Positions 1-30,615 of a stretch of DNA of 64,000 nt are shown piece after piece. The stretch comes from Sphaeramia orbicularis. Its lineage: Eukaryota > Chordata > Actinopteri > Kurtiformes > Apogonidae. The DNA is taken from NCBI RefSeq assembly GCF_902148855.1, contig NC_043962.1, positions 30,246,828 through 30,310,827 on the forward strand. Direction: 5' to 3'. Below the pieces are notes generated by a model. That model saw only the letters and a program-made list of their open reading frames with translations. It had not been told where the DNA came from and searched no databases. A program made the position numbers and the translations under genes. Position 1 is the stretch's first letter, and each line of letters opens with the position of its first letter.

Positions 1-34
1 CTTGCTTCTGTAAAGCATAATTTGAGTTTCCAAC

Positions 35-19026
<18,992 letters not shown>

Positions 19027-19381
19027 CAGCCTCAAAAAATGGGAAGATGAAATTACAAAGAAAAAATATGCCACAAAAGAAAGAAAAACTAAGTATGAGG
19101 AAGTTGTTGCTACCAGCAAAGTGTGGTTTGTTGGTACAGATTGGCTGGAAATGCAGTTGTGCAATGTAATCAATTGCCAATGTAAGTTTGTAGCTCTAAC
19201 TGCATAGTAGTGAAAATCAACACACATTCTGTTTCAAGATCCACTTTCTTTACCGTCTTTACTTTTCATTGGTGTAACATACAGTAGCTTACAAAGACAA
19301 TCATTCACATCACAGCTTTCCTACTTCATTGTGATTTATGTTGAAAATACAAAGGAGACCTGTCTGACAGTGTAAGGTGAA

Positions 19382-19387
19382 AATAAA
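19382..19387 (+). terminator. Putative trpm1 polyadenylation signal
   Basis: AATAAA lies 356 nt after the trpm1 stop codon and is the first canonical hexamer downstream. More AATAAA copies near 19645-19680 could serve longer transcripts. The gap between trpm1 and the convergent rab8b stop at 20354 appears to be 3' UTR plus T/A-rich sequence. Confidence 0.5.
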
Positions 19388-20353
19388 GTATATACACATA
19401 ACAGTTATTTGTACTGATATATGCAATATGAGCTCCAAAAACATGAACTATTAATACATGGCTGACTATACACTGTAAACATTTTCATTTCAGGTATTGT
19501 AAGATGTGCTTTGCAACAACCCAACACAAAGGTGCCCCAACTGCTCTCATGCAAATACTGACAATCGCTTAACAATATGTATTAACCACAGCTTCCAGAG
19601 AAACAGGAAACCTATTCACAGTTTCATTGACACAGTTATATGTATAAATAAAGATTCAATAATAAAAAAAAAGAATAAATAAAAATAAGAGTATACGGCA
19701 GTTTGGATTTGTACACATTTGTCTTTTCTGTCTTAATACTGCATGTCCTTCTTGGCACAAACAAACAAAAACACATTATGCCAGTGCAAGTGGCTGTAAG
19801 TCTATTAGAATACATGAATTTACACAAACAAATACAATCAATGCTGATAGTTGATATGTTTATATAACAGCATTCTTATGGTAAATGGTAGTAGGTAGGT
19901 AGTCAGTATAAAATAATGCTACAATATATCAAAGAAGATACTTTTTTTTTTTTTTTTTTTTTACTTTTTATCTATTTACTGTATAAGACAACTATGTGCA
20001 GTTGAGATCTTTTTGTAAGATCTGAATATTAAAACAGAGGTTTTATGAATGCTAACAGATCACCTCCTCTTTGAGTAGACAGTACAGTGTCAGCTACATC
20101 CCATTGCTGATTATCACCCACAGTTTTTTTTTTTTTTTTGCATGATATACAATATCAGACCTCATTCCTCATTGATCCTCTTCTGTGGTCAGCAGATCAG
20201 GATAGTATCTCCGCCATTCATGAGCCTCAGTTGGCATTAAGGTCCTCTGAATAAGACCAGTACTGCTGCCACTGCTGCTGCTATGAGGACGCCATGGAGG
20301 CAGGAACCTTCCGAAACAGCAAAGTCACGCTAAAGCTGTGAACACTCAGCAGC

Positions 20354-22109
20354 CTAGAGGAGCGAACACTTGAACAATTTAATTCTTTTCAACTTCTTCT
20401 CTGTGATCTTCACAGGTTTGCCTGATCCTCCTGCATTGCTGTCAGTCTGGCAAGAAAAGATATGAATGTGGAAAGGTGTAATGAAGACAGAATTTTAACA
20501 AGTAGGACAGCAAACATAATGCACAGTTATCACAGACTGACTACTTACAGTTTTTGAGCTCAGGTTATGTAATATGTCTCTGCCCATGGTATAAAAAGCC
20601 TAGAGCAAAAAAAAAACAACAACAACAACAATGTGAAAAACCTAAAAAAAAAGCATCACTCATGTTGAATAGATGTTACAGTGCTATCACCTTTTGCTTA
20701 CCTCTTCTACATTTAAACTAGACTTTGCACTTGTTTCTAAGAACTTAACTCCATAATCAATAGCCAGCTATAAGAGAAAGAAAACCAGCATTAGTGTATT
20801 GTAAGTATATGCATAAACATACAGCATTTTACTGTTTGCTACAGCTAATTAGTAAATACCTCCCATAGATACTCACTTTCTCCCCTCTGTCTTTGGACAC
20901 CTGTCTCCTGTCAGTCATGTCACATTTGTTACCGAGGATCATCTTCTCAACATCAGACGAGGCGTGCTGTGCAAAGTCAAATGACTCATTATGTAAAAGC
21001 TCATACAAGAACACCAAGGACAAAAACTGTTTCTACTAAATGCACTGTTTTAACCATGACCTTTCATTGAAGTCTTACCTGTTCAATATTTCTTATCCAG
21101 TTTTTTATGTTTTCAAATGACTTTTCATTGCAGATGTCATACACCAACATAATGCCCTGTGAAGAAAAAGTGACAAATAGTACAGAAAACAGTTTCTCAG
21201 TTGTGGTCATATGTAAGATAGGCCCAAAGTCAGGAGGTGTAGAATAAAAATTACGACTTACCATCGCTCCTCTGTAATAAGCGGTAGTAATGGTTCGGAA
21301 CCTCTCCTGCCCTGCAGTGTCCCTGAGAACATACAATCAACACCAACATTACACGTTACACACAAGCCATACCACTCTCAATTTATAAAAAAAGAAATAC
21401 AAAGATCTACTTACCAAATCTGAAGCTTTACTCTCTTTCCATCAAGCTCTATTGTTCTGATTTTGAAGTCTATTCCTGCATTTAAAAAACAGACACAGAC
21501 CAAGACATATTGATGCTTAATGTACTAATTAGTTACATGATCTGTGAAAACACTTCCAACAAGCATAAATGCACTTGTGCGGTAAGTATCTTCAAAAACC
21601 ACAATTAAATATTAATGAAGAGTTACATTAATGCATTACTGGCTAATGCAAACAGCAGCTTTAAGATCAGAACTGCATTATGATGGGCTGCAGAGACTAC
21701 ATTTCCCAAAGGGCAAACATCATGAATATATTACTGATGTCCCTTTAAATGTAACCTTAGGGCCTGCTGGTGCCTAAAGGACAGATAATTATTTGTCTCT
21801 GAGTCCTATTGTCTTCCCCCTGGTGCAGTTCCGGTCCTTTTAAAACGTACTGGGTCAATACAGTAGGACACAATAGACCTCTCTGTGAGGAACATTTGCT
21901 GGGCAGTGCAGTAAAGCATTGGAATATGTTGCTGTGGGTGTGCATTCTGCCAGATTTATCCAAGGGGCGGCTGCAGGGTGCTCACCTATTGTGGATATGA
22001 AGGTGGTATTGAAAGAGTCCTCGCTGAATCTGAACAGCAGACACGTCTTTCCTACTCCGCTGTCTCCAATCAGTAGCAGCTTGAAGAGATAATCGTACGT
22101 TTTCGCCAT
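20354..22109 (-). CDS. rab8b: Rab8b small GTPase, 8 exons
   Basis: Membrane-anchored GTPase of post-Golgi, recycling-endosome and ciliary traffic. Coding exons in transcript order: 21986-22109, 21415-21475, 21262-21322, 21079-21156, 20877-20966, 20702-20767, 20549-20599, 20354-20446. The sum is 624 nt, 207 aa, equal to mammalian Rab8b. Visible motifs are the P-loop GDSGVGKT (15-22), DTAGQE (63-68), NKCD (121-124), ETSAK, and a C-terminal CSLL prenylation box. [16 protein letters not shown] and HASSDVE favour Rab8b over Rab8a, and Rab13 is excluded by FRF and by the tail. The position beside rps27l repeats the human 15q22 arrangement. It converges on trpm1 and diverges from rps27l. Confidence 0.95.
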
Positions 22110-22204
22110 TTGTGCACTACGAACCCCAGTGTGTCGATAGTAAAAGCCGAGCTTAACCGGGATCCCCTGTCTGGAAATCTTCAGCGGTCTGTAACGGAGT
22201 GGCA

Positions 22205-22250
22205 CTAGCAGCAGACCGGTGCGGTGACGTCAGCTTCCGCTTTGCATTTT
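22205..22250 (-). promoter_or_regulatory. rab8b proximal promoter with a perfect CRE
   Basis: A palindromic TGACGTCA at 22225-22232 lies 116 bp upstream of the rab8b ATG, with an ETS-like CTTCCGC immediately beside it in a short GC-rich stretch. CREB/ATF and ETS sites close to the start are typical of broadly expressed TATA-less genes. The transcription start is not visible, so the assignment to rab8b rests on distance only. Confidence 0.55.
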
Positions 22251-22536
22251 GGTCTATGTAGTAAACATGCAACCTCTTCCTCATTGTATCATAGGATCGA
22301 GGAAATGCATATCAAAAATTTAGACAGCATATAACCCACCAACCTATATTATTCAAAATATTTAGATATTGAAAATATATGTACATTTTGTAATCAAGAA
22401 TCAGAATCACTTAATCTATTCTAATATTGCCCTTATTCATTTTGGACTTACAAATTACATGTTATAGCAACACCACTGACATTGCAGATAAGAATGTAAT
22501 TACACATTTTGACCACACACATTCTAAAATATCATT

Positions 22537-22537
<1 letters not shown>

Positions 22538-22620
<83 letters not shown>
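22538..22620. repeat. (TA)n microsatellite between rab8b and rps27l
   Basis: More than 80 bp of pure alternating TA lies in the divergent rab8b-rps27l spacer. Both strands translate as spurious IYIYIY frames. The rest of the 22250-23339 spacer is AT-rich and I recognise nothing else in it. Confidence 0.98.
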
Positions 22621-22622
<2 letters not shown>

Positions 22623-23339
22623 CCATTTCAAATTCATAAACAGGGCTATACATGTTTTAATGAAGTTCATAATTTTAAAATTTTCATTTGTGAATCCAAA
22701 ATGTCTTTGTATTTATTACCCCTAATAAACTCAAAAAGCAAAATAATCCATTACATCCATTGTCCAGAAATAATAAATCGTGATAAATTACTCAGGAAAT
22801 GTTACATTTAGAGTAAAATCCATTTTCTAGATCTTTCAGGATTAATAAAATTAAGCCCATTGTATGAATATGATATTGCAAAAATACTGTCAGTAAAACA
22901 TATGAAATGCTGGTTTGCTTGAGATTGGTTTGTGCAAAATTGAGGCAGGAGCCAGACTGCCCAAAATAAATAATAAGAAAATGTCAAGATTCACACATCA
23001 ATCACAATCAATCACGATCACACATCAGCAACAGATGTACATGTATTACATGGTGTTTTATTCTAAACTTAAGTTGATGAAAACATAAAAAAAATGAACA
23101 AAATGGACAGAATAGTTATTAAAAATTGGATCACGTGTTAATATTATTTTCTGTTTCCTCATGTGACTCAGTTCCGTTTAAAAGCTTTCAATATTTTCAA
23201 GTTTGTGAGACTTATTGCCACATTTTAGTGAGTGGAAGTGGAATGTCAGCGCCCCTGGTTGCAGCTCAGACCCTGTTATTGCACAGTCTGTCTGCCAATA
23301 GCCCACGTATGCGCAGGAAAACCAACCCAGCTCGATAAG

Positions 23340-24300
23340 ATGCCTGTAAGTAACAAACTTTCACTTTGTCGATTGTTTTCTTGACAAAATGTCCAGTGTT
23401 GTACTATGTGTTTGGTTGTGTATCGAGCCCGTGCTGTCTTACTGTGCAGTTGCTCAAACCTTAGAGTTGTGTTGTTGATACGTAGCTACAGCACGTTGTA
23501 GCTGCTAACATAGTACTGCGTAAAACGGGTGGCGACTAATTCCTGAAACACATCACTGGCATATGTGTTTGCTCCACAACCTGTTGCAGAAAGGTGTCGG
23601 ACCAGGGCATAGCCAGTAACTTTTATTATTTCTGGGTTAGTTGACCATAGAAGTTTTAAACCTGATATCAGCCTTAGAGAAAACACATCTTGAGTGGTGC
23701 ATGGTGTCATGAGCTTACGTGATCCATGTTGTCACTACGGCTAACACATATTTAGATACAATTTCCTTGGAATATGTTAAGTAGCATAATGCTACCTGGT
23801 GTTATCATAAGGGTTAAGCATTAACAGATGAAGTCAGAAATAAACCACCTAAAGCTCTTAACTCAAATGTGACTTCTATTTTCACTTTGTTTCTAGTTGG
23901 CCAGAGATCTCCTCCACCCCTCAATTGACCACGAGAGGAGACAACATAAAAAGAAAAGACTTGTTCAGAGCCCAAACTCCTACTTTATGGATGTCAAGTG
24001 TCCAGGTATATCAGTAGATGCAGTGAAGGCTTTGTTCAACACTGACTGCCTCTAAATGTTTTGTTTTTATGCTTCTGTGCAGGCTGCTACAAGATCACCA
24101 CTGTGTTCAGTCATGCGCAGACAGTGGTGCTGTGTGTTGGATGCTCAACTGTGCTGTGTCAGTCCAAAGGGGGAAAGGCCAGACTGACAGAGGGTAAAAT
24201 ATTAACAAAGCATTTATTTTCAGTGCCATATGTTAAGTATAAGACTTGTAATGAACTTTTTCTTTTCACAGGTTGCTCTTTCCGGAGGAAGCAACATTAA
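23340..24300 (+). CDS. rps27l: Ribosomal protein eS27-like, 4 exons
   Basis: Small-subunit ribosomal protein. Coding exons: 23340-23345 (only ATG CCT), 23897-24005, 24083-24193, 24272-24300, giving 255 nt and 84 aa, the family length. The zinc-binding Cys residues are C37, C40, C56 and C59 (CPGC, CVGC), followed by [18 protein letters not shown] first exon carrying just Met-Pro is typical of ribosomal protein genes. The residue pattern (MPLARDLL) and the neighbourhood with rab8b favour RPS27L over RPS27. The DHERRQ and QSKGG segments differ from the human protein but avoid the structural positions. Confidence 0.95.
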
Positions 24301-24464
24301 TGGGAACACTCCTACTCAAGTCTGTAATTAAGCCATACTGTTAAATCAATATTTTCAGTGATTACAGTGCATCTGTGCATTCATGAATATCAACTTTTAT
24401 GACTGATTTTAAAAATGACTTGAAAACTTAACATGAAAAATCCTGTAATAAGTCTTATCTAGTA

Positions 24465-24470
24465 AATAAA
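24465..24470 (+). terminator. Putative rps27l polyadenylation signal
   Basis: AATAAA lies 165 nt after the rps27l stop. Only about 40 bp further on, the opposite strand carries TTTATT (24508-24513), which reads AATAAA for the convergent dnaja4 gene. The two 3' ends therefore meet almost tail to tail. Confidence 0.6.
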
Positions 24471-24507
24471 GAGAACCTTTAGAAAAAAGTTGAAGCATTC
24501 TGGGACT

Positions 24508-24513
24508 TTTATT
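24508..24513 (-). terminator. Putative dnaja4 polyadenylation signal
   Basis: The reverse complement reads AATAAA, 386 nt past the dnaja4 stop codon, and faces the rps27l signal on the other strand. Confidence 0.5.
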
Positions 24514-24898
24514 GAGAAATGAACAAAAATGATTTTTGCCATTATTGAAATTACCTTCACAGAAAGTATGAGTAGTCCTTTCAGCTTCTGAAAGCAAACA
24601 CATACCATAGATGTCTTTGGAAACATTCACATATATAAAAGAATCAACTTGAAGAAAACATAACGAATGAACAGTAACGCAAAAAACTGTTTCTAGAACT
24701 GTGGAAGCATAATTAAAAGTGCAAGGAGAACTACACTACTTGCATTTTTTGTGCCTCAAAAGTGCAGAGATGTATTAGCAACTCTTGCTATGAGTTATTG
24801 TGAAGAGGAGGTTTATGGGTCAAATGTTGTCCACAACTAAACAAAAATTCAGAACAACAAAAACCCACACAGGATAACATTTGCATCACAGATTACAA

Positions 24899-27350
24899 TC
24901 ACTGCGTCTGACACTGAACTCCTCCTGAGGGACTGTCTTCATCCTCGTCGTAAACTTCCCCATATTTTTTCTGCTGGGACCGTTCATCTACCTCAACGAG
25001 GTCGACTTCCTCCATTTCGTCTGTAAGCATCACATCTTCCCTGGGAGGAAGCAGTCGTTCCAGCTGATACATGAGATGTTCTGGGAGCCAGTCTTTCTCT
25101 GGAAATTCAACCTGTGGGATAAATAACAGTTCATCAGAATTAGTATTTCCTTAAAAGGATGGTAGTTTGGCAGGTTTTATGGCAACATGAGCAACACTGG
25201 GGAAATGACATGATTAACTTACCTGGAATTGAATGATTAGTTGTCCCTTCTCATAAGGATCCTTGTAAATAGGCATGCCCTCATTCTGAACACATCTAAC
25301 GTCATTGTGCTTGATAACTTCACCTGTTGATTAAAACAACAAATATGTTATTCATATTTAATAGGTTGTAAAACAGTATACATAACATCATACAATCCAT
25401 ATCTGTATATCTGCTTAAGTCTGTTACCTGGCAATGAGGAGATGACCAGTGTTCTGTTGTCTAATGTCTGAATGGTCTTCTTAAAACCACACAGGGCTTC
25501 AACAAGTTTGATATCCATCTTCATCACCAAATTATCACCTTGTCTTTGGAAAACAGCATGTTCCTTCTGGTCAAGTACAATAACAACATCCCCTGGCTCC
25601 AGTCCAGGTTCCTGATCCCCTTCTCCACTGAATGTAATTTTCTGACCATCTCTCATACCTGCACAAAACAGTTACAGCAGTTTTACTTTAATTTGCAACA
25701 TAAATTAACATGACATTAATCTCAGGTGGTAAAGAAATTACCTTTGTCTATGTGAACTTCAAGAATTTTCCTTTTGCGCTCTACTTTGTGCCCATTGCAG
25801 TTCTTGCAGCGGTCCTTGGAGTTGAACCTCTCTCCCTGTCCTTGACAGTCTGAGCACATGCTTTGGATCTGTTGAATCATGCCTGGTCCGATCTGTTGCA
25901 CCTTAATCTGTACTCCTCTACCTTTACAAGTAGAGCATTTGTCCAGGGTACCTTTCTTACCACCATAACCTGTAATAAAAATAAATTGTCATTTTACAGA
26001 AGAAGTTGAAAAACCTTGCTGTATACAAAACTAAAGATAAAACAATCACTACACCTATACGTACCATCACATTTTTCACAAATGACATTCTTCTGGAGTC
26101 CAAGCTTTCTGGTAGAACCATTGTATATCTCTTCTAATGTAACTTCAAGCTGGTGGACGACATTCTTCCCTACAGGAAAAGCAAATGTATGTTTAAGTAT
26201 CATCTATAAACAATGCAGAACCTATTTACTTTAGAACATATCTTACCTCTTCTTTCTCTCTGCATCCTTCCACCACCTCCAAAGAACATGTTGAAAATGT
26301 CCATTGGGGAACTTCCTCCTCCTGTTCCTCCCTCTTTAATAGCTTGTTCTCCTCCTTGATCATACAAGTCTCTTCTTTTTGGATCAGACAGCACCTCATA
26401 CGCTTGAGATATTAGCTTGAACTATGAAAAATGATACAAAACCACGGTCAGTTTCAATAACTTCAAGAAAAAAAAATGCACTATTCCTGAATTTCCTCCA
26501 TTAATTGGCAATGACTGATAGTGGTACTGCATTCCCAGAAGGGTATTTAATTAGAGGGATCCACAAGGATTAACTACAAAACTTCCAACTATTCTTACTG
26601 TACAGCTTGTTGGTTATTGCATCTGCTCTGATTAGCAACAGTAATGGAAAACAGCTCTTCGATATGACATTTGACTGTTCTAGTATTATGAAAAACAGCT
26701 TTCCTGAATTTTGAGATGATACCTGTTGGTTTTTAGTGTCAGCCTAATATAGCGTATTCTGTTGTTGTTACGTCTTTTACCAATATTTGCGTCACATAAA
26801 CTGGTAATGACTGATAGTGGTGCGTTCACTGACACAGGGTCTGTATAAAGATTTTGTGTTAACTGAAATACATTTTATTGTGGAAACTTTAAAAACTGAA
26901 ATACATGTGACTAGCGAGTACTCGTAACATGTCATGCGGGTGAAAATTAAAACCTAAGGACTGGATAAATAAGTCTCACAGGGTTAGCGAAGGTTATTAA
27001 ATTTAATCTTAAGTATTCAGCTAATAACCTCCTGACACTGTTAGCATGACCACTTCATTGTCTCTAAGTGCTAACAGTCAGAGCTGCTAGCTAAGTCATT
27101 CCAGAAAGTTCCTAGCGACAATCTCTCGTCTTGCAGTCAGAGTAAAATTAGAAAGCACATGTCAAACACTCCATAAACGGATACGTGGACCCCGTATAGG
27201 CCCCCGTGTGTACCTCACCTTATCTCCTTCGTTAGGGTTCTTGTCCGGGTGGTATTTTAATGCCAGTTTTCTGTACGCTTTCTTGATTTCGTCCGCTGAT
27301 GCTTTGGGACTGACACCCAACAAATCGTAGTAGCCGGTTTCTCGGACCAT
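24899..27350 (-). CDS. dnaja4: Type I Hsp40 co-chaperone, DNAJA4/DNAJA1 subfamily, 7 coding exons
   Basis: Co-chaperone that stimulates Hsp70 ATPase and delivers clients in the cytosol and at membranes. Coding exons: 27219-27350, 26247-26421, 26065-26169, 25742-25969, 25428-25658, 25223-25323, 24899-25111, giving 1185 nt and 394 aa. The J domain carries HPD at 34-36 and is followed by a Gly-rich linker ([14 protein letters not shown]). Four zinc-finger repeats follow ([32 protein letters not shown]), then the client-binding domains and a C-terminal CQTQ farnesylation box. Residues mix features of DNAJA1 and DNAJA4. The DNAJA4 name rests on its place next to acsbg1 and idh3a. An acceptor at 27360 shows that the ATG exon is preceded by a non-coding exon. 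Confidence 0.93.
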
Positions 27351-27618
27351 GGTGACGAACTAACAAACACAAAACCATGTACATATAAACTCATTAGCAT
27401 ATAAAACTGTAATTTTATTATTATTGTGTTCAAAATAAGACTGGTATAGACCCCGCGCGTGGATATGGGAACATCACAAGCTGCACGTGACGATTAATGA
27501 GAAACACGCCAGGACGTAAATCTACGTAAAAAAGCTAGGATGAAAACTGTCCGCGTGGCCAAAAAATAAAAAAATAAAAATAATAATATTCCGTGAAAAG
27601 CCTGCGTGTGGAACTTAC

Positions 27619-27662
27619 TGATAAGGAGGTCCTGTCCTAGCTTTGGCTCGAGCAACAGTGAA
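27619..27662 (-). other. Probable non-coding first exon of dnaja4
   Basis: On the minus strand a donor (CA then GTAAGT) sits at 27618/27619 and an acceptor (tgtttgttag then TTCGTCACC ATG) at 27360/27359, enclosing an intron of 259 bp just upstream of the start codon. The upstream boundary is set only from the TATA box at 27687-27692 and is approximate. Confidence 0.6.
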
Positions 27663-27686
27663 GCCGGTGGGGGAAGATGGCTGGTT

Positions 27687-27776
27687 CTTATATGTGCTCC
27701 ACGGTGAAGAACTTTCTGGAGAGGTCTGAGACAGGCCGGAAGTTTCGTTGGTTGGAACCGCGTGCGGAGTCTAGAA
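27687..27776 (-). promoter_or_regulatory. Heat-shock-type promoter of dnaja4 (TATA plus three HSEs)
   Basis: Read towards the gene, there is a TATAAG box (27687-27692). Upstream of it, within 90 bp, are inverted GAA units: GAACTTTCTGGAG (27709-27721, three alternating units), GAAGTTTC (27739-27746) and TCTAGAA (27770-27776). HSF1 trimers bind alternating nGAAn units. Clusters of this kind just upstream of TATA mark heat-inducible chaperone genes. Order and spacing fit transcription of the minus-strand gene. Confidence 0.75.
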
Positions 27777-28051
27777 AAGTCCTGGGTGGGAAAAAAGAGA
27801 CAGGAATGTAGGAGGCGTAGTGGGGGTGCGAGGGGGTGGGGAGTCCAAATTTGGGACCCCTGTTGTTATTAATATAGAGATTTAACCCCCCGTCCCCTTC
27901 CAGCAGCATGACTACTCCCCTTATAGACTGTAATATAACCTGAGCCATAGAGTTACTGTGCTAATATATAGGCATAACTCTGTTGACAGTGTTCTATGCT
28001 GAAGACTGTTGCGAAATATGCACTTACATAAGAGCCACAAACAACATTTAA

Positions 28052-29480
28052 CTCGGGGGTGTCAAATATGCGGCCCGCGGACCAAAACTGGACCGCCAAA
28101 AGTTCCAATCAGACCCGAGGAATGAATTTGTGAAGAGCAAAAAATGACACTGAAGACATTAATATTCAAGGGTGTCAAAGTCATTTTTGCCCAATTTGAT
28201 TTCAAGTGGGTCAGATCAGTAAAATAATAGCATGATAATCTATAATGGCTAAAATTTGCTTAGAGGTCTTCTTTATGTCTTTGTGCAGAAGAAATCAATA
28301 TAAGTGAATCCCCAAAGGAACTTTGTGTTGGTAAATGCAAGTTATGCAAATTTACAGGATTTCAGTTCTGTTGCAACATGTTGATGGTCATATGAACTAT
28401 GTTTTCAGGTCAAAAATGTCCAATTTCATCACAATTAATGCTATATTTTCATGTCACAAATGGCCAAGTTATATTTTAACTGAATTTACCTGAAAAACAA
28501 ATATTCTGTTCTTTTAGATTCCCCAATTTTTCTTACAAGATTATATACTGCATATCACATGTTTTATTTTTACAGGTTGCAATATGGAGTATGGTGCTGA
28601 TCCATCCTGCTTATGTTACACAAGTACATACATTAAGAATGTCACACGTCACTTTTTAAATCAACAGTTTTCTAATAATTAGCATTTTTATAAAGAAATG
28701 ACAGTTCTACATTGTTATTTATTCTTTAGTATGATGATAACCTATACAATAAATAATTATGATACTAGTTTTTGCACAAGAATCATTTGTGGAAACGGTG
28801 ACATGGCTGCCGAGCATCTGTATGATGGGATCCGTAACAACCATGTCACATCCGTCCACTGCCACATTTTATGTTTTTGTTAAGCTGTTATTGTTTTAGA
28901 TCCACAATACTAACATTTATGAATAAGAGGATAATTAACAATAGTAAGTATATATGTTTATTATTAATAAAGTACTGGTACTGACCAGATCATCATGGGT
29001 AATGTCACATCCGTCCACTGTCACATCCGTCCACCAGCAAAAGTTTTCATATACACGTGCTATTCAAAATCCAATATTTCTGAAAATATAGCTTCCATTG
29101 TCAAATAATATCAGTAGTCTGTCCACAAATGTATTAGCATTATTTCAACACAGTTCTATGCATTTCTTACAACTTTTTTTTTCACAAAAATAGCCACTCA
29201 TTTGACCCCCTAAGTAAATTTTAGCTGATAAATAATGACAACTCAAAACTCTAAAATGATAGCAATATTAAGCCTGTTACTAAATGTTTTATACCTTTGT
29301 AGAGCCACTGCGATCTGTAATGCACATGTATAAATGATAAGTTGATGTGTTTTATTGTTAAAATTGCAATTAGTTTTCTGATGACATTTCAGGTTATTCA
29401 TGGTTGTTAAAGTTCAATTCACATCTTCAACTTGGACTGTATGTGGCCCCTGAACTAAAATGAATTTTACATCTCTGATT
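28052..29480. mobile_element. Composite of decayed hAT-type MITE ends
   Basis: The left edge GGGGGTGTCAAATATGCGGC and an inner GGGTGTCAAAGTCATTTTTG (about 28169) both resemble the terminus of the intact hAT-like element at 31936-32450. Near 29440 the inverse motif TGTGGCCCCTGAACTAAAAT appears. The block looks like nested or rearranged copies, too diverged for exact limits. Inside it, a short GTCACATCCGTCCACT motif recurs. No gene is visible from 27950 to 30615. Confidence 0.55.
28845..29034. repeat. Repeated GTCACATCCGTCCACT motif (three copies)
   Basis: The 15-16 bp motif GTCACATCCGTCCAC occurs at 28845-28860, 29004-29019 and 29020-29034, the last two directly adjacent. The context is AT-rich, so these GC-richer words stand out. 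Origin unknown. Confidence 0.8.
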
Positions 29481-30014
29481 TAACCCCTCAGTCCATTTTT
29501 CTTTTTTTGATTTGGTGACCATTGTGGCTGTGTTACAGGTTTTGGCATGACTTTCTGCATAAATGTACTTTTTTTTTTTTTTTTTTTTAATCTCACATAA
29601 AAACACTAATGAAACCAATGTTGTTGTTACATTTTGACACATCCAAAACTCAAATCATCCCCCACTGTTCATTATATTAAAAAATTACTTTAAAAAAAAA
29701 ATCTCTTTCTTTTTTAAATTTATGCCCATGAAGTTTTTACCTACATCAAAATCACCACCCAACTTACCTTATTTAAAGTGTACTTAGAACAGAAACCTTT
29801 GAGTGTATATTTGTGTATACATGCACATGTGTATACAGCAGCAGTGGGAAATATTCTTACTTCAGTGTCTTCACAGTCTTCAGAGTCTCATTTTCTTTCC
29901 TTGGTTGTTGTCTCAATGTCTGCAGGAACCATCTCAGCCTTGAGAGTAAGGACAACAGGTAAGAAAATAAATCAAATGCATTTTTTTTCCAAATGCATCA
30001 GTACACATGTTCAA

Positions 30015-30091
30015 AGGTGATTAATAATGTAAATAGAAAAAAAGAGGAATGAGTCTGAAAAAAAATTATTCCAACTTTATGGACTACAGTG
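30015..30091. mobile_element. Partial mariner-like MITE copy upstream of acsbg1
   Basis: AGAGGAATGAGTCTGA followed by ATTCCAACTTTATGGACTAC and CAGTG just before TA is the inverted counterpart of the left end of the element at 62400-62607. The other end was not found, so this copy is truncated or diverged. Confidence 0.6.
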
Positions 30092-30615
30092 TATCAATAT
30101 AGACAGACAAAAGTAAAATTATTTTGTTCCATAGTAGCTGCTATGAAACTCCAGAAACAGCTATTATCATTAACAAGTACTGGAGTCTGTTTAACAACCT
30201 TAAAGGTTTTATTTGGATTAACGTCATTATTGCCATGTTATAAATAATGCATGCAGTCACCTTGGTTAAAGTTAATGATGTGTTGTTAATTTATGTTTTT
30301 ACCAATCACTGTGTGATTTAACAAGAATTTATAGTCAGACAGTTTTACATATGAAAAGACAAAGCTAATTAAAATTCTGGACATGATTTTGAGTGATACA
30401 GCACACTCATGGGCTTTCTGATTTGTTTCTCAACCATTAGACTTCTTGAGCCATGATTGTGGATGTCTCTTTGTATCCATATCCTTGGTTTATCTAAGAT
30501 ACAGAAATGTAAGTTTTCTTGCACACAAGGTAAATTTTGAAAAGTTTCTCCTGTGAGCAAATTCAAACTTTCTGTCTGGCCTAACAAGCTGCCAAAGTAC
30601 CAGGACATTTTCAGA

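Noticed and set aside
20354-22109. Assignment as rab8a, rab10 or rab13
   Set aside because: [23 protein letters not shown], the CSLL end and rps27l next door fit Rab8b.
22427-22653. Open frames encoding IYIYIY repeats
   Set aside because: Translation of a pure TA microsatellite on both strands. The same applies at 49127-49364 and 55450-55744.
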